Origin: Protonemura montana
Lineage: Eukaryota; Arthropoda; Insecta; Plecoptera; Nemouridae
Assembly: GCA_947568835.1 (NCBI GenBank)
Contig: OX387612.1
Span: forward strand, 5,456,001-5,520,000
Reading direction: 5' to 3'
Length of the DNA: 64,000 nucleotides
Positions 44,801 to 56,800 of the stretch are shown piece by piece. A program made the position numbers and the translations under genes. Below the pieces are notes generated by a model. It ran no database searches and was not told the DNA's origin. It saw only the letters and a list, made by a program, of their open reading frames with translations. Numbering within the stretch: position 1 is the first letter of the stretch; every line of letters starts with the position of its first letter.

Positions 44801-47800
44801 GTCCCCTGCATTGCTACAGTCCAGCCCGTGAGAGTAGATACCAGCACAAGGACTGTCCCCTGCATTGCTACAGTCTAGCCCGTGAGAGAAGATACCAGCA
44901 CAAGGACTGTCCCCTGCATTGCTACAGTCTAGCCCGTGAGAGTAGATACCAGCACAAGGACTGTCCCCTGCATTGCTACAGTCTAGCCCGTGAGAGAAGA
45001 TACCAACACAAGGACTGTCCCCTGCATTGCTACAGTCCAGCCCGTGAGAGTAGATACCAGCACAAGGACTGTCCCCTGCATTGCTACAGTCTAGCCCGTG
45101 AGAGAAGATACCAGCACAAGGACTGTCCCCTGCATTGCTACAGTCTAGCCCGTGAGAGTAGATACCAGCACAAGGACTGTCCCCTGCATTGCTACAGTCT
45201 AGCCCGTGAGAGAAGATACCAACACAAGGACTGTCCCCTGCATTGCTACAGTCCAGCCCGTGAGAGTAGATACCAGCACAAGGACTGTCCCCTGCATTGC
45301 TACAGTCTAGCCCGTGAGAGAAGATACCAGCACAAGGACTGTCCCCTGCATTGCTACAGTCTAGCCCGTGAGAGAAGATACCAGCACAAGGACTGTCCCC
45401 TGCATTGCTACAGTCTAGCCCGTGAGAGAAGATACCAGTGCAAAGACTGATTACTGGTATACTGATCAACGCATAATTGGAATCTATGTATATATTTTTT
45501 TAGTGGCGAGATTTTGAAATACTTATTTTGTTTGCAAAATAATTCTCAAGATAGTAATAATTGCCAAGATGCCAAAAGGAACCCATTAAAAACTAGTTTT
45601 TTACCAAATTTCAAGACAACGTATGTGACCTAGTAGCTACAATTTCGGAAAAAAATACAGCTTTGTGCCGGACCAAATCTTTTGTCTGCAAAACTTTTGC
45701 TTCTTATTATTTTTACCTGATAAATATAGCCATTATATCTCTGAAATGTTCGGTATGTTTTCCGACATGTTTACTCTCATTTTGAGACTTATGTTACTGA
45801 GAATCTCAAAAAATCTGGATAGAGCATAGGATCCAGCCAGCTGATCTCAAATAACCAGGATAGAGCATATGATCCAGCCAGCTGATCTCAAATAACCTGG
45901 ATAAAGCATAGGATCCAGCCAGCTGATCTCAAATAACCTGTATAGAGCATAGGATCCAGCTAGCTGATCTCAAATAACCTGGGTAGAGCATAGGATCCAG
46001 CCAGCTGATCTCAAATAACCTGGATAAAACATAGGATCCAGCCAGCTGATCTCAAATAATCTGGATAAAACATAGGATCCAGCCTGATGGCAAAAACTTA
46101 AGTCAGACAATCCATTGTTGGCCTTGGGCTGTAAAAAATACGAGTGAAATCAACATAAAAAAAGCGGATACTTTCTTTTAAATGGGGAACAGGGAAAAGG
46201 TGCCTGTCAACCACATACATGCGTTAAGAGTTGTGAAACCATCCCGTTCCACTCTCCCGTGTCAGGGTCTGCCGCTCCGTACTTCATGTCGGGTACCAGC
46301 ACCAAAATGTAGTCGAAGCCCAGTTTTTGGGACAGACGCTCGAGGGCGTCCACACAGAACCCGTAGAAACGTGCGTTTCCGGTGTAATTATTGCTGTTGT
46401 GCATCATAACGTATGGCACTTCCTGCGCATGCATTAGCTAGCGTCAGCACTGGCACATGCCTGGTTAGGGCTTCAGATCGGCAAGCAGTGGGTAAGGGAC
46501 GTTAAGTCTATATCGTTTGAATTTTTGGTTTAGTCAGAGTTCCAGTGTTTATGGTAAATTTTCTGCCATTGGGTTTATAGATTAAGTCCGAGTCCTAAGG
46601 CTATGTTTAAAAATCCTGCAATTGGGTGTATATAGGTCAAATCTGAGTCCATGCCCTTATTTTAAACATCCTTTTTTAGATTTTAAGGTTAAGTCAGAGT
46701 CACAGTGCCAATTTTCAACTTTAAGTCATTGAGTTTTTTGTTTTAGTCAAAGTCCCAGCGCTAATACTAAACGTCCTGCTTTTGCTTTAAAAGGTTAAGT
46801 CACATCATCGCTTAATTTTAACGTAGTACTTTAAATGGTAAACGCCTTTGAGAAATTTTTTAACTTTTTAACTTTATTTCTATGAGAAGTAATAAACAAA
46901 AGTCGAAATGGGGAATGGATCTGAAGCCCTAAATGAAAATGAATAGGCTGACTAAATTATCCTTATTATAGCTTCAGGTACAAATTATTTTTGCATGCCT
47001 AACAAGACTTTTCATGAAAATGTTATAAAGCGTAAAGCTGCAAGTCTGTTTCAAAATTAACAATGATAAGTAAAGAAGTGATGAGTTTTTATACATGCAA
47101 AGTGGTTATCAATAAATACTTTGGTCGGATGCTGGCTATTGGATGTTTATCAGGAGTTTTTGCTGTTGTAAGTTGACTAAATAAACTAACAGACAATTAC
47201 ACGAAAATTAGAACTGTCCTTTTTGGGACAGATCTAAAAAATATAGTTTCTTTTAATTAAGTTGTCTCAGGTTCAATCCTTGTGGACGGCTAGCCTGATA
47301 GTAAGAGCGTCATGCATGCCTCGCATTTGGGAGGTCCCAGGTTCGATAACGGTGACCGGTTTTCTTGGTAATATTTGTATCACGTCTAGCTTGCATTTTC
47401 AAGATTTCAGGTTTGATCCTGGGAACCGACCTCAATAAACTGATAAACTTTGCAATTTCGACTGTCGGTCCTAAGTTTCATTTTTGACCAAGAAGTTTTT
47501 AGTTTAAATTTTTACTTGACTTTTCTCACAGTTCACTCTTTTTATGATCAAAGAGTTGCATGATTACCAATTGAAAGGCAACAAAATTGTTTCTTTAAGA
47601 ATAACTTATTTGTAAGAGTCTCGACAATAGGCTTACCAGTATGGTGACCACGACTAGGGTGACATTCAGCGATCCCGTATCGAAGAAGGCCCCTCGGTCA
47701 GTGACGTTTACCCCTCCTCCAGGTGACCACTCCCCAACTTTGACTAGTGCGTGTTGCTTCAGTTTCAGCAGGTCCAGTTTGAACCGGATTCGACGACCTT

Positions 47801-50800
47801 CCTTGAACTCGATCGGCCCGCTAAGACCTTTGTACTCAACCTGAAAAGAAGAATTGGAGGCATTTTGGCAAAATTCAAAGAAAGATACAGTAGCTCGACC
47901 GAATGCAATGCCTTGTAATGACCTCAAATGGCGTTTTTGACTGTCCTGCACCAAAAGGGGTTTATGAAACTTGCTCGATTACGTCATGCTCTCCAAGGGT
48001 TTGCACTAGCTCCGAGCGAGAGCGCTCCCACCCGAACACGTGATCACTAGCTGTCAGTGCATTAATTTGTTTTACAATTACACTGTCGAAATCCTCAGAG
48101 CAAGAAAAGTGCACCGGGAGTGACCCGAGAGCGATCAACTCGGCGAGTCAAACACGTGAAAGTTGCACTGGGGCAGAGTCACATGCCCAGTCAAACACGT
48201 GAAAGTTGCACTGGAGCAGAGTCACATGCCCAGTCGAACACGTGAAAGTTGCACTGGGGCAGAGTCACATGCCCAGTCGAACACGTGAAAGTTGCACTGG
48301 GACAGAGTCACATGCCCAGTCGAACATGTGAAAGTTGCACTGGGGCAGAGTCACATGCCCAGTCGAACACGTGAAAGTTGCACTGGGACAGAGTCACATG
48401 CCCAGTCAAACACATGAAAGTTGCACTGGGGCAGAGTCACATGCCCAGTTGAACAAGTGAAAATTGCACTGGGGCAGTGTCACATGCCCAGTCAAACACG
48501 TGAAAGTTGCACTGGGACAAAGTCACATGCCCAGTCGAACACGTGAAAGTTGCACTGGGGCAGAGTCACATGCCCAGTCGAACACGTGAAAGTTGCACTG
48601 GGACAGAATCACATGCCCAGTTGAACACGTGAAAGTTGCACTGGGACAGAGTCACATTCCCAGTCGAACACGAAAATCGCCCCCAATGCACAACCGGTGC
48701 GCACCGGGGCAGCCAGTCGAATACGTCATAAGGCTAGAGTAGCATTAAGTAACATTTTGTAAAAGTGTAACAACGGTAACATTTTTACAATCCCCTGATG
48801 GCAGTAACGAACATTTAAACTTAATTTCTTGATAAAATATCTAAAATAATCTTCTCAATTACTGGCAGCTTTGTTCTGAAATATGCAACCTTAATTTTAA
48901 ATAAAAAAAAATAAACTCTAATAATTCCTAGTTTATAAAAAATATGGTTCTAGTTGCCACCTCACAAGACTAAGGCGCAATCTTTGACCAAAATACCGTT
49001 GAAAAATGTAAAAAAAAAAGTTCCAAAAAATAATTGTATTAAAGTTTGTAATAGTCAATGGTTATACCTAAAATAAACGCTATTGGTTATCTCATAAATT
49101 CCAAAACATGCACATTATCTTCCACTCGATCAAAATTAAAACTTCACTGTAAAATGGTAATATAATTTGTTTGTTAATTTGTTTCCTGGCGTTGATTAAT
49201 CCCTAAAGAGGACTTCATTATGACTGAAAAAACGCTGACACGAACTTGTTGATATAATTGAAACTAAATCATGATCACTAGGTACCGCGTTTCGTTGATA
49301 AATGAGTATAACGCACCCAGTTTTTCTCCGAAAGAAACACATTCATTTTAAGAAATATCCATCCACTGAAGCGTCCATTTTTGATTAGTTGATCGAGGAA
49401 ATTCATCAAGTTAAAGAAAAATCCTTTAATTAATGGCTTCCCGAGCAAGAATATTAATTTCGAGCAATTTCAACGCAAGATGTATTGAAGCCAAAGGAAT
49501 TTAGGCGTCGTTGCCTGGTATTCGGCGTCGGAATCAGACGTCGAGCGTCGGGACGCCGAGTGAAGCTGATTGATCGAGACGTCGATTTTGTTCAACCGGC
49601 GTCGGCGTCGTCGGTGATCAAAACCATCGCCCGGCACGTCATTTTGCATCACCGGTAGAAGCAGGTAATGTTTTATTTTTGCTTGAAAATCCCACCGCTG
49701 ACCACCAATGTAGGGACATTATGAGTTTTAAAAAATAGTTTTTTTCCATGAAGTATTATTTTAAATTGCACATACTTGCAACGGTCAAAGCATTATATTC
49801 ATATGAACACTAACAGCCAATTTTTAAACGATTATTAGAAAGCTTGCGCTCGTTTTTATTTAAAAAAATCTACAATTAAATAATAACGATTTTAAAAATC
49901 AATAAATGTGTACATATCGTTGAGGTTAGCTACAAAAAAAATAGTCGTTAGTAAACCAGTTTTTAAACTGCAAGAAATAACGAGATTTTATTTCTTATCA
50001 CTCGCTACGACGGTGTCTCCACCTAGTTGCATCCTTCATTTTTGTCACGGTAAAGTAGCCATTTGGCGGCCATTTTCCGCAGTGGCAGTTTAACATTAGC
50101 ACTATTGTTGTAAGATTAAACTGCAAAATTAGTATTGAAAATCAATTTCGCTCACACTAACTTCCCAAAGAGCTTTCATAAAAATATTCGTCGACAAGAA
50201 AAAAATCATTCTCAAACCTTTCATTAAAAAAATCACAAAAATATATCGACTTAAACGGCAAATAAAATCAATATTATAAGAAAAGCTGCATGAATTCAAG
50301 CGAGGACATGAATACACAAGAGAACACCTATGGCGTCAAGAATGAGCTCCACTTGTGCCAAAGTGTCCTGGGTCAAAATCAACCCCCAATACCCAGGATC
50401 CCCGCCACCACCTCCACCACCCACCTTCACTGTCAGAACCCACCCACACTGCCAGCACCCTATGACCGATGAATAGAAAAGCAGCGGACACAAAAGCAGG
50501 CCACGTCAGAACCAGCCAGCTGCTCGCTAACACAAGACGACAGATTGACAAGACTTCTTTTTTTTTACATTTTTATTTCGCCATCTCAAGAGTCGACTCA
50601 AAAGATGACTCGTGTGGTGATAGACTGCACAATTGGTATCGAAATATCGAACTAGAAGGATTCGCAGAAAATATATTTCACCTCGTGCTGGGAGCTTTTT
50701 CTTGAGCCGTGTGAATGGTTTATAATATCGTTTATTTTACGCTGGGGTATTTTTATTTATCATATTGTTACGCACCTTTGCACTTCTTGAGAACGCATCG

Positions 50801-53800
50801 TTTCGCTTTGATTGATTTTTGGAGTTTAAAGGCGCACTTTCTTGACATCTGGTCATGTGGAACCTAACCTGGTCTAACTGGTTTAACTCGGTACTGGCAC
50901 GTAGCCTACTCCTGTCGAAGAGCACCGAAAAGGCCCACTAGTTTAACGTCCCTTATGAAGGACAGTACAACGCGTCTCACTGTATATATGTGTTGCATGG
51001 ATTTACTCACCGCGTTGATGTAGTTGATGAGCGAAAGGCCACCGTCCCAAGGTTGCTCCGCTTCGCAGGAGACGTTGGAGAGTCGCAGGGCGTGGCTTTG
51101 CTCCAAGGTTTGCAGCCCGATGGCGAACACGTGCACGGAGTCGAACATCAGAGCGGGCTCGGCCTACGGTACAAGGTCACGGTTCACGGTCACGGCTCAA
51201 GGTTGCGGTTCAAGGTCGCCGTTCAAGGTCATTGGCCATTGGGTTAGCGAAGAATTAAACAGAGATCGGGGTTCGATTGCCATCCAAAGAGATGACGGGT
51301 TTTACGGTTGTGCTCTGAATAGAAGAGGTTTGCGGGCCTAAACAGAGCCTAAAGACTCGATGTTTTGGCGAGGTTTGCCATCTACAGAAGATTTTGGTGA
51401 ATCATGCCTCGCCAAAAAGTCGAGTCTTTAGGGCCTTTTTACGGTCGCAAATCTGACCACGGTTTTGAAAACCATCATGCATTCCGCAAAAATTATTTTT
51501 TGTTTCTTTTGTTTTGGTCTAAAGGCTGTAGTAACGGTTGGTGAAATTGTATGGTTATTTTGGAATAAAATGTCTTATCAATTTTGTTTGGTTTTCAGCG
51601 TTTTTAGACGCCAAGGCAATACAAATCAGTTTACCAATGTTTCGGTTAAAAAGATAACACAGTTAAACGTTACCATGTACACAGCCAATCAGAAACTTCT
51701 ATTTTATCTTAACCTGCAGTTTTTTCACCGTCTGATAAATGTTAAATTGGCCCTGAGTCGATTTTGCAGCTCTTTCAATTGGAATATTGAATAGAATTCT
51801 AAAAAACTATTTAAAGATCTCGGGTAATTAAGCAAAGACAAATTTGATAAAGAGTTTGCACTTCACTCAATTTCCTTTCCACTGACGAGAGAGCTTTTCA
51901 ATTTTGACACGAGAAAAAATCCAGTCCTGCTGAAAATTAGTTTTCTTCCCTCAACCAGTCGTCGATGAAAAATTAGATTAAAAAAAAAACTATGCGAGAT
52001 AAAAAAATGCAACACTGAAAAAAAAGGAGGCATTTTCCCTAGAGTTTAATTGAATTTTGTCAGAGATTGGATGGTTGGGATTTTTTAATAACTCTTCCAA
52101 AAGAAATTTGCGCAGATGCAGACAGAAAATCACTCTCTGTCACTGTGTAAGTCGCGTTTCATCAAAAACTTTTCCAAGTTAAATAACTAGAAATCACACA
52201 AAGAAATTCACGATATCACAAAACTATTAAAATATGGATGACGGCTTCTTGATTAATTAGTTTGTTTGTGTTTAACGACGCAATGTTTTAATAACGGTTC
52301 TTGTAGTATTTTGGCCTCGTTAAATAAGTGGGTGATGATGAGGATTTTCATGGTGCAACTAACCTAGCATTAAAAGGAAGAGGACTATCCCGGTGCCGGC
52401 ACGTAGCCTACTCCTGTCGAAGAGCACCAAGGGGACCACCGGCTTCACGTCCCTTCCGAAGGACGGTACAGTGCGAACAACAGGATTCCTCCACAAATCC
52501 ATGCTGTCGAGAGGTTGATAAGCAAGGCGAGTGAAGTTGCTGTACTAACTTTCATTCCTCCAACCTCTCTCCCGAACAGAACTGCGTCATGTGTATGATG
52601 GTCATCCATCAAATACCTGACCCAGCGCAGTGTTGCTTAACTTTCATCCCTCCAACCTCTCTCCCGAACAGAACTGGTCATGTGTATGATGGTCACCCAT
52701 CCAATACCTGACCCAGCGCAGTGTTGCTTAACTTTCATCCCTCCAACCTCTCTCCCGAACAGAACTGGTCATGTGTATGATGGTCATCCATCCAATACCT
52801 GACTCAGCGCAGTGTTGCTTAACTTTAGTTGAAAGAACCGGTGTTTCCAACACGCTAAGGAACTCGGTAAAAAAATTTGATTGCTTGCTTGTTTGAAGTG
52901 TTATGCATGCAAATAAGTGAATTGATTGCCTACAGCTTTAGATTTTGAGGAAACGTTCTGATTGATAGTGATTGATTTAGTTTGTGCTTTGTATATGACT
53001 TAAAGCCAGTGATTGATTAGGTGATAATGATGATGCTGATGAAGATGTTTGAGATTTAGGGTTGCTAAACCAGAGACTGAATATTTTAGACATGGCCAGT
53101 TCTAGTGTATTGAGGTCGTAGTAAAAGAAGCTTTATGACCACAGGCTAAAAACCTCAATCTACTAACCTAACTTACTGTAATAATTATATTTGTCAATTT
53201 TGATTAAAACAAATTATTGAATGAATGATTAGTGAGGGTTTACTGACTATTTTGTGCCCGAATAAAATCTTTTGCTTGTGTAATTGTTCACAAAATTATA
53301 TATATATATTTTTTTTTATAACTTATCACTGGATGAAAAAAAATCATATAAGTAAATATAAGAAAATAAAAGTGATAGCTTTTGCGGAACAGATATTTTA
53401 GATCATTTAAACAATTGGATATTATTTCACAGTTGGTACTTTTTTAAGTTTTCAAGTATCTTAATACGTTGTACAAATAAAAAAAATAAAAAAATGTTTG
53501 ACCAATGTTAAAACAATTAGTTTAAAAGTATGTAAAGGATCTCCAGTAAAAAGTGTAAAATTGTAAAAATTTTTTTAAAATAATTTGTTTTCTTTTACTT
53601 TTTGTAATTACAGATACAAAAAAAAACACAATCAGAAACATTTTCTTTCAAAGTTATTCTAAACAATTGAAAGTCGTTACTGAACCAGTATTATAAAAGA
53701 AGACTTGTCTCACCAACCTGAATAATGGTCGTCTTGTTCAGGATGTTCTGCCCAACAGGTTGATAACGCTCCATATCCTTCAGGACAACGCGAACCCGCG

Positions 53801-56800
53801 CGTCATCCGAGTCGACAATCCTGAACGCGGTCATGTTGACAAAGTTGTACTTAAAATCTTCAAGGTCGAACGTCTCGATGTCAAACGTAGTAAACAGGTA
53901 ATGATATTTGTAGTCGTTCATTTGAAGCTGAAGAATCTAGAAACACAAAAACACAAATCTTAAAGATTAATTGATTATTAGGGTTTAACGACTCACTGCG
54001 GTTTCTGGGAATAAGTGGATGGATGGTGATGAATCTAACTTAGCCTACTCCTGTTGAAGAGCATCAAAAGGGAACACCAGCTGAATGTCCCTTCCGAAGG
54101 ACGGTGCAACGCGAACAACAGGATTCCTCCACAAATCTATGCTGTCAAGAGAATGGTAATTAATGCGAATGAAGTTTTACTAATTTTCATCCCTCCAAGC
54201 TTTCTTCCGAACAGAACAGGTCATGTGTATGATGATCACCCATCCAATACCTGACCCAGCGCAGTGTTGCTTAACTTTAATCCCTCCAAGCTTTCTTCCG
54301 AACAGAACTGGTCATGTAAATGATGATCACCCTTCCAACACCTGACCCAGCGCAGTTTTGCTTAACTACGGTGATCTCTTCAGAACCGGTGTTTCCAACA
54401 CGTAAAACCAGTGTTAAGCAGTGTTACTCTAGATTCCAACAGAATTTTAATTGGCTCAATTTCTTCGTTACCGTCTTCAGAAAGTGGTGCATATTGGCTG
54501 CCTGAGTGTCTACCACGACATTGTACAACTCCTTGGACTTGATCTCGGAGAGTACGGCCCGGTAAGAGTCCGGGTCAGCCTGTCGAACGTAGACCTCAAC
54601 CCCTCGGTTGGCACGGACGATTTCTCGTAGCTTCATCAGACCTGAAACAACCCCGGGCTGGTTAAGAACTTTATTAAGTAGACTTTATTCTAAAAAATGA
54701 GTTATTATTAAGTTAATGGTATTTTCAACTGGCCTGTACCAGGGTGGATTTGAAACTTATTCGATGGCGTCATGCTCACCACCGGGTTTGCACCAGCTCA
54801 AAGCGAGAGCGTTCCAACAATCACTAGCAGTCAGTGCATTTTGAATTTTACTGTTCAAATTATTAGAGTTCACTGGAAGTGACCCGATTGCAAGCAGCCT
54901 TGTCGAAGCCGGGGCAGCCAGGCGAATATGCAATAAGAGGGCAACTCTTTGAATGGAAGGTAAACAAATTATTTTCAGCAAAAATTTCAGCAGTTTCAGC
55001 AAGGTTTCGTCATTACGAGTCGCCTTAGCCTCTTTCCCCTTAAGGGAATCCCTTATCCCACCCGGCGAAAACCGGAATGTGTGCCCGTAACACATATTGG
55101 TAAGACCGGCAATTGGGAGGTCCCGGGTTCGTATCCCCGGGCTAGTATCTATCGCTTGCTGGTTTCAGCTTCCTAGTGGAACCACCAGAAAAACAAAAAA
55201 AAAAACATGCAAAAATCAAATGATTGACAAATGATTTTTTTCTAACATTTCCATAAAGCACATTTTTGTTTTAAAACATTTCTTTTATAGTAAAAAATAT
55301 TCAATATAATTTGTAAAAGTGTATTTTTTATTTGGTATATTTCTGTCATCACCCGTATAGTAAGAAAGTTTCTTGAAAAATCAAAAGATCTTTTCCCCTT
55401 TTCCTGATCGCTGCAGGACACGGCGTGGGCTCAACCCACCTGAATACCGTGACATGACCACGACACGCTGCCAAGATTTCCAACTTCAAGTCACGCGCTT
55501 TGAAGAGCACGTCGAACGCAATGCGTGCAGCGTTTCCTTGTTAGTTCTAAGCTTTGATGTCTTTAGTTCTATTACACGGGTTAGGTTTAACCAAACGGTT
55601 CCCGTAAGCACGTGTTTGGCTTGGAATGGCACAGAGAGTTTTGTCAGGGAAACATTTTGAAACTTTTTGGTCGAGCAATAAACGAATTGCTGTTTGTAAA
55701 AGAATTTTGGGAAGAATTTCACATGAAAGTAAAAACGAATTAAAATGCCAACAACAGTTTAGTATACTTGCTAATTGTGTTCCTGAAATATTGTTTGTGA
55801 TTTTCTTCATGTCTATAATAGTTGCTCGATTTTTAATTCTTATTAAATATTTCCGATCCTACTTCCAGTCCATTTTATCACAGTATAAAAAGTTGTAAAA
55901 TGTAGACTTGTCATTATTGCATATATTTCAAAAATACATTTTACTGTTCATATACATATTTTTTTAAATAAAATATTAGTTTCACTTGTCATACTGTAAT
56001 TCTATTGTGAACCGGGAAATTTTTCAACGATTGATAAACACGTATCGATATTTGGAGTCGCAATCGTTTAATTTTAGAGATTTGTTACAAAAAACGGTAA
56101 CAAATTATGGTTTTTAGACTCATGTCTACTTGATTTATCCTTAGCACTAGTTGAAAAAAAAACTATTTGAACTGGGTTTTGAATGCTAAGTAAAGGACAA
56201 CTAAATTTCCCGACGTTTCGCAACATGTACTAGTTACTTCTTCAGAGGTTTGAGCAGTCCTGACAATTTTCCGCTAACAAAAGAACCACATAAAATTATT
56301 ACAATTATAAGGCTTGTATTCGTCACACTTTTGTCATTGTAATTCTTGTAATCATGTTTAAAAAGCTAAACGTCGAGAAATCGCGTGGCACCTACCGTTA
56401 CCACGTGTTGCCGGCCTCGTTTGCTCAGCAGAAATCTTATCATTTACGCGGGTCCTCTGACTGTACGTATAAACTCAATGATATGACCATTCCATGTTCC
56501 AAATCGGCAACCAAACCGGAATGTGTGCCCGTAACACATATTGGGAACACCGGCAATTGGGAGGTCCCGGGTTCGTATCCCCGGGCTAGTATCTATCGCT
56601 TGCTGGTTTCAGCTTCCTAGTGGAACCACCAGAAAAACAAAAAAAAAACATGCAAAATCGGCTAATTATTTGTGATAAATCTTAGATATTCGTTCCAAGA
56701 AACTATTCTTACCAAACTCTAACAGAAATACCCAAAGAATGATTGTAGATTTACGTCATATAGATTTATAGAAATACGGATTTGAACGGGAATAAAAGGC

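Larger units (their letters stand above)
48736..51010 (-). other. Receptor intron 4, mostly featureless
   Basis: A CG-rich block at 49500-49620 contains CGTCG-type repeats that keep a minus-strand frame open. No acceptor precedes it, so it is not called an exon. The stretch is otherwise AT-rich, apart from the small frame at 50330 and a SINE body at 50828. Confidence 0.45.

Noticed and set aside
44563-45469. Long open frames on both strands (295 and 338 codons) with 18-residue Cys-containing repeats
   Set aside because: They are by-products of a stop-free 54-bp tandem repeat inside an intron; both strands are equally open and no start, splice or signal context supports a gene.
24545-46422. 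Two separate tandem glutamate receptor genes instead of one gene with alternative exons
   Set aside because: All other exon positions are single and in consistent order and phase; only the two duplicated positions have a second exon. The idea stays open until transcripts are seen.
49470-49652. Minus-strand frame with an Arg run (HRRRRRRL) as a possible receptor exon
   Set aside because: Receptor exons 4 and 5 join directly in phase, no AG acceptor precedes it, and the composition is explained by a CGTCG-type simple repeat.
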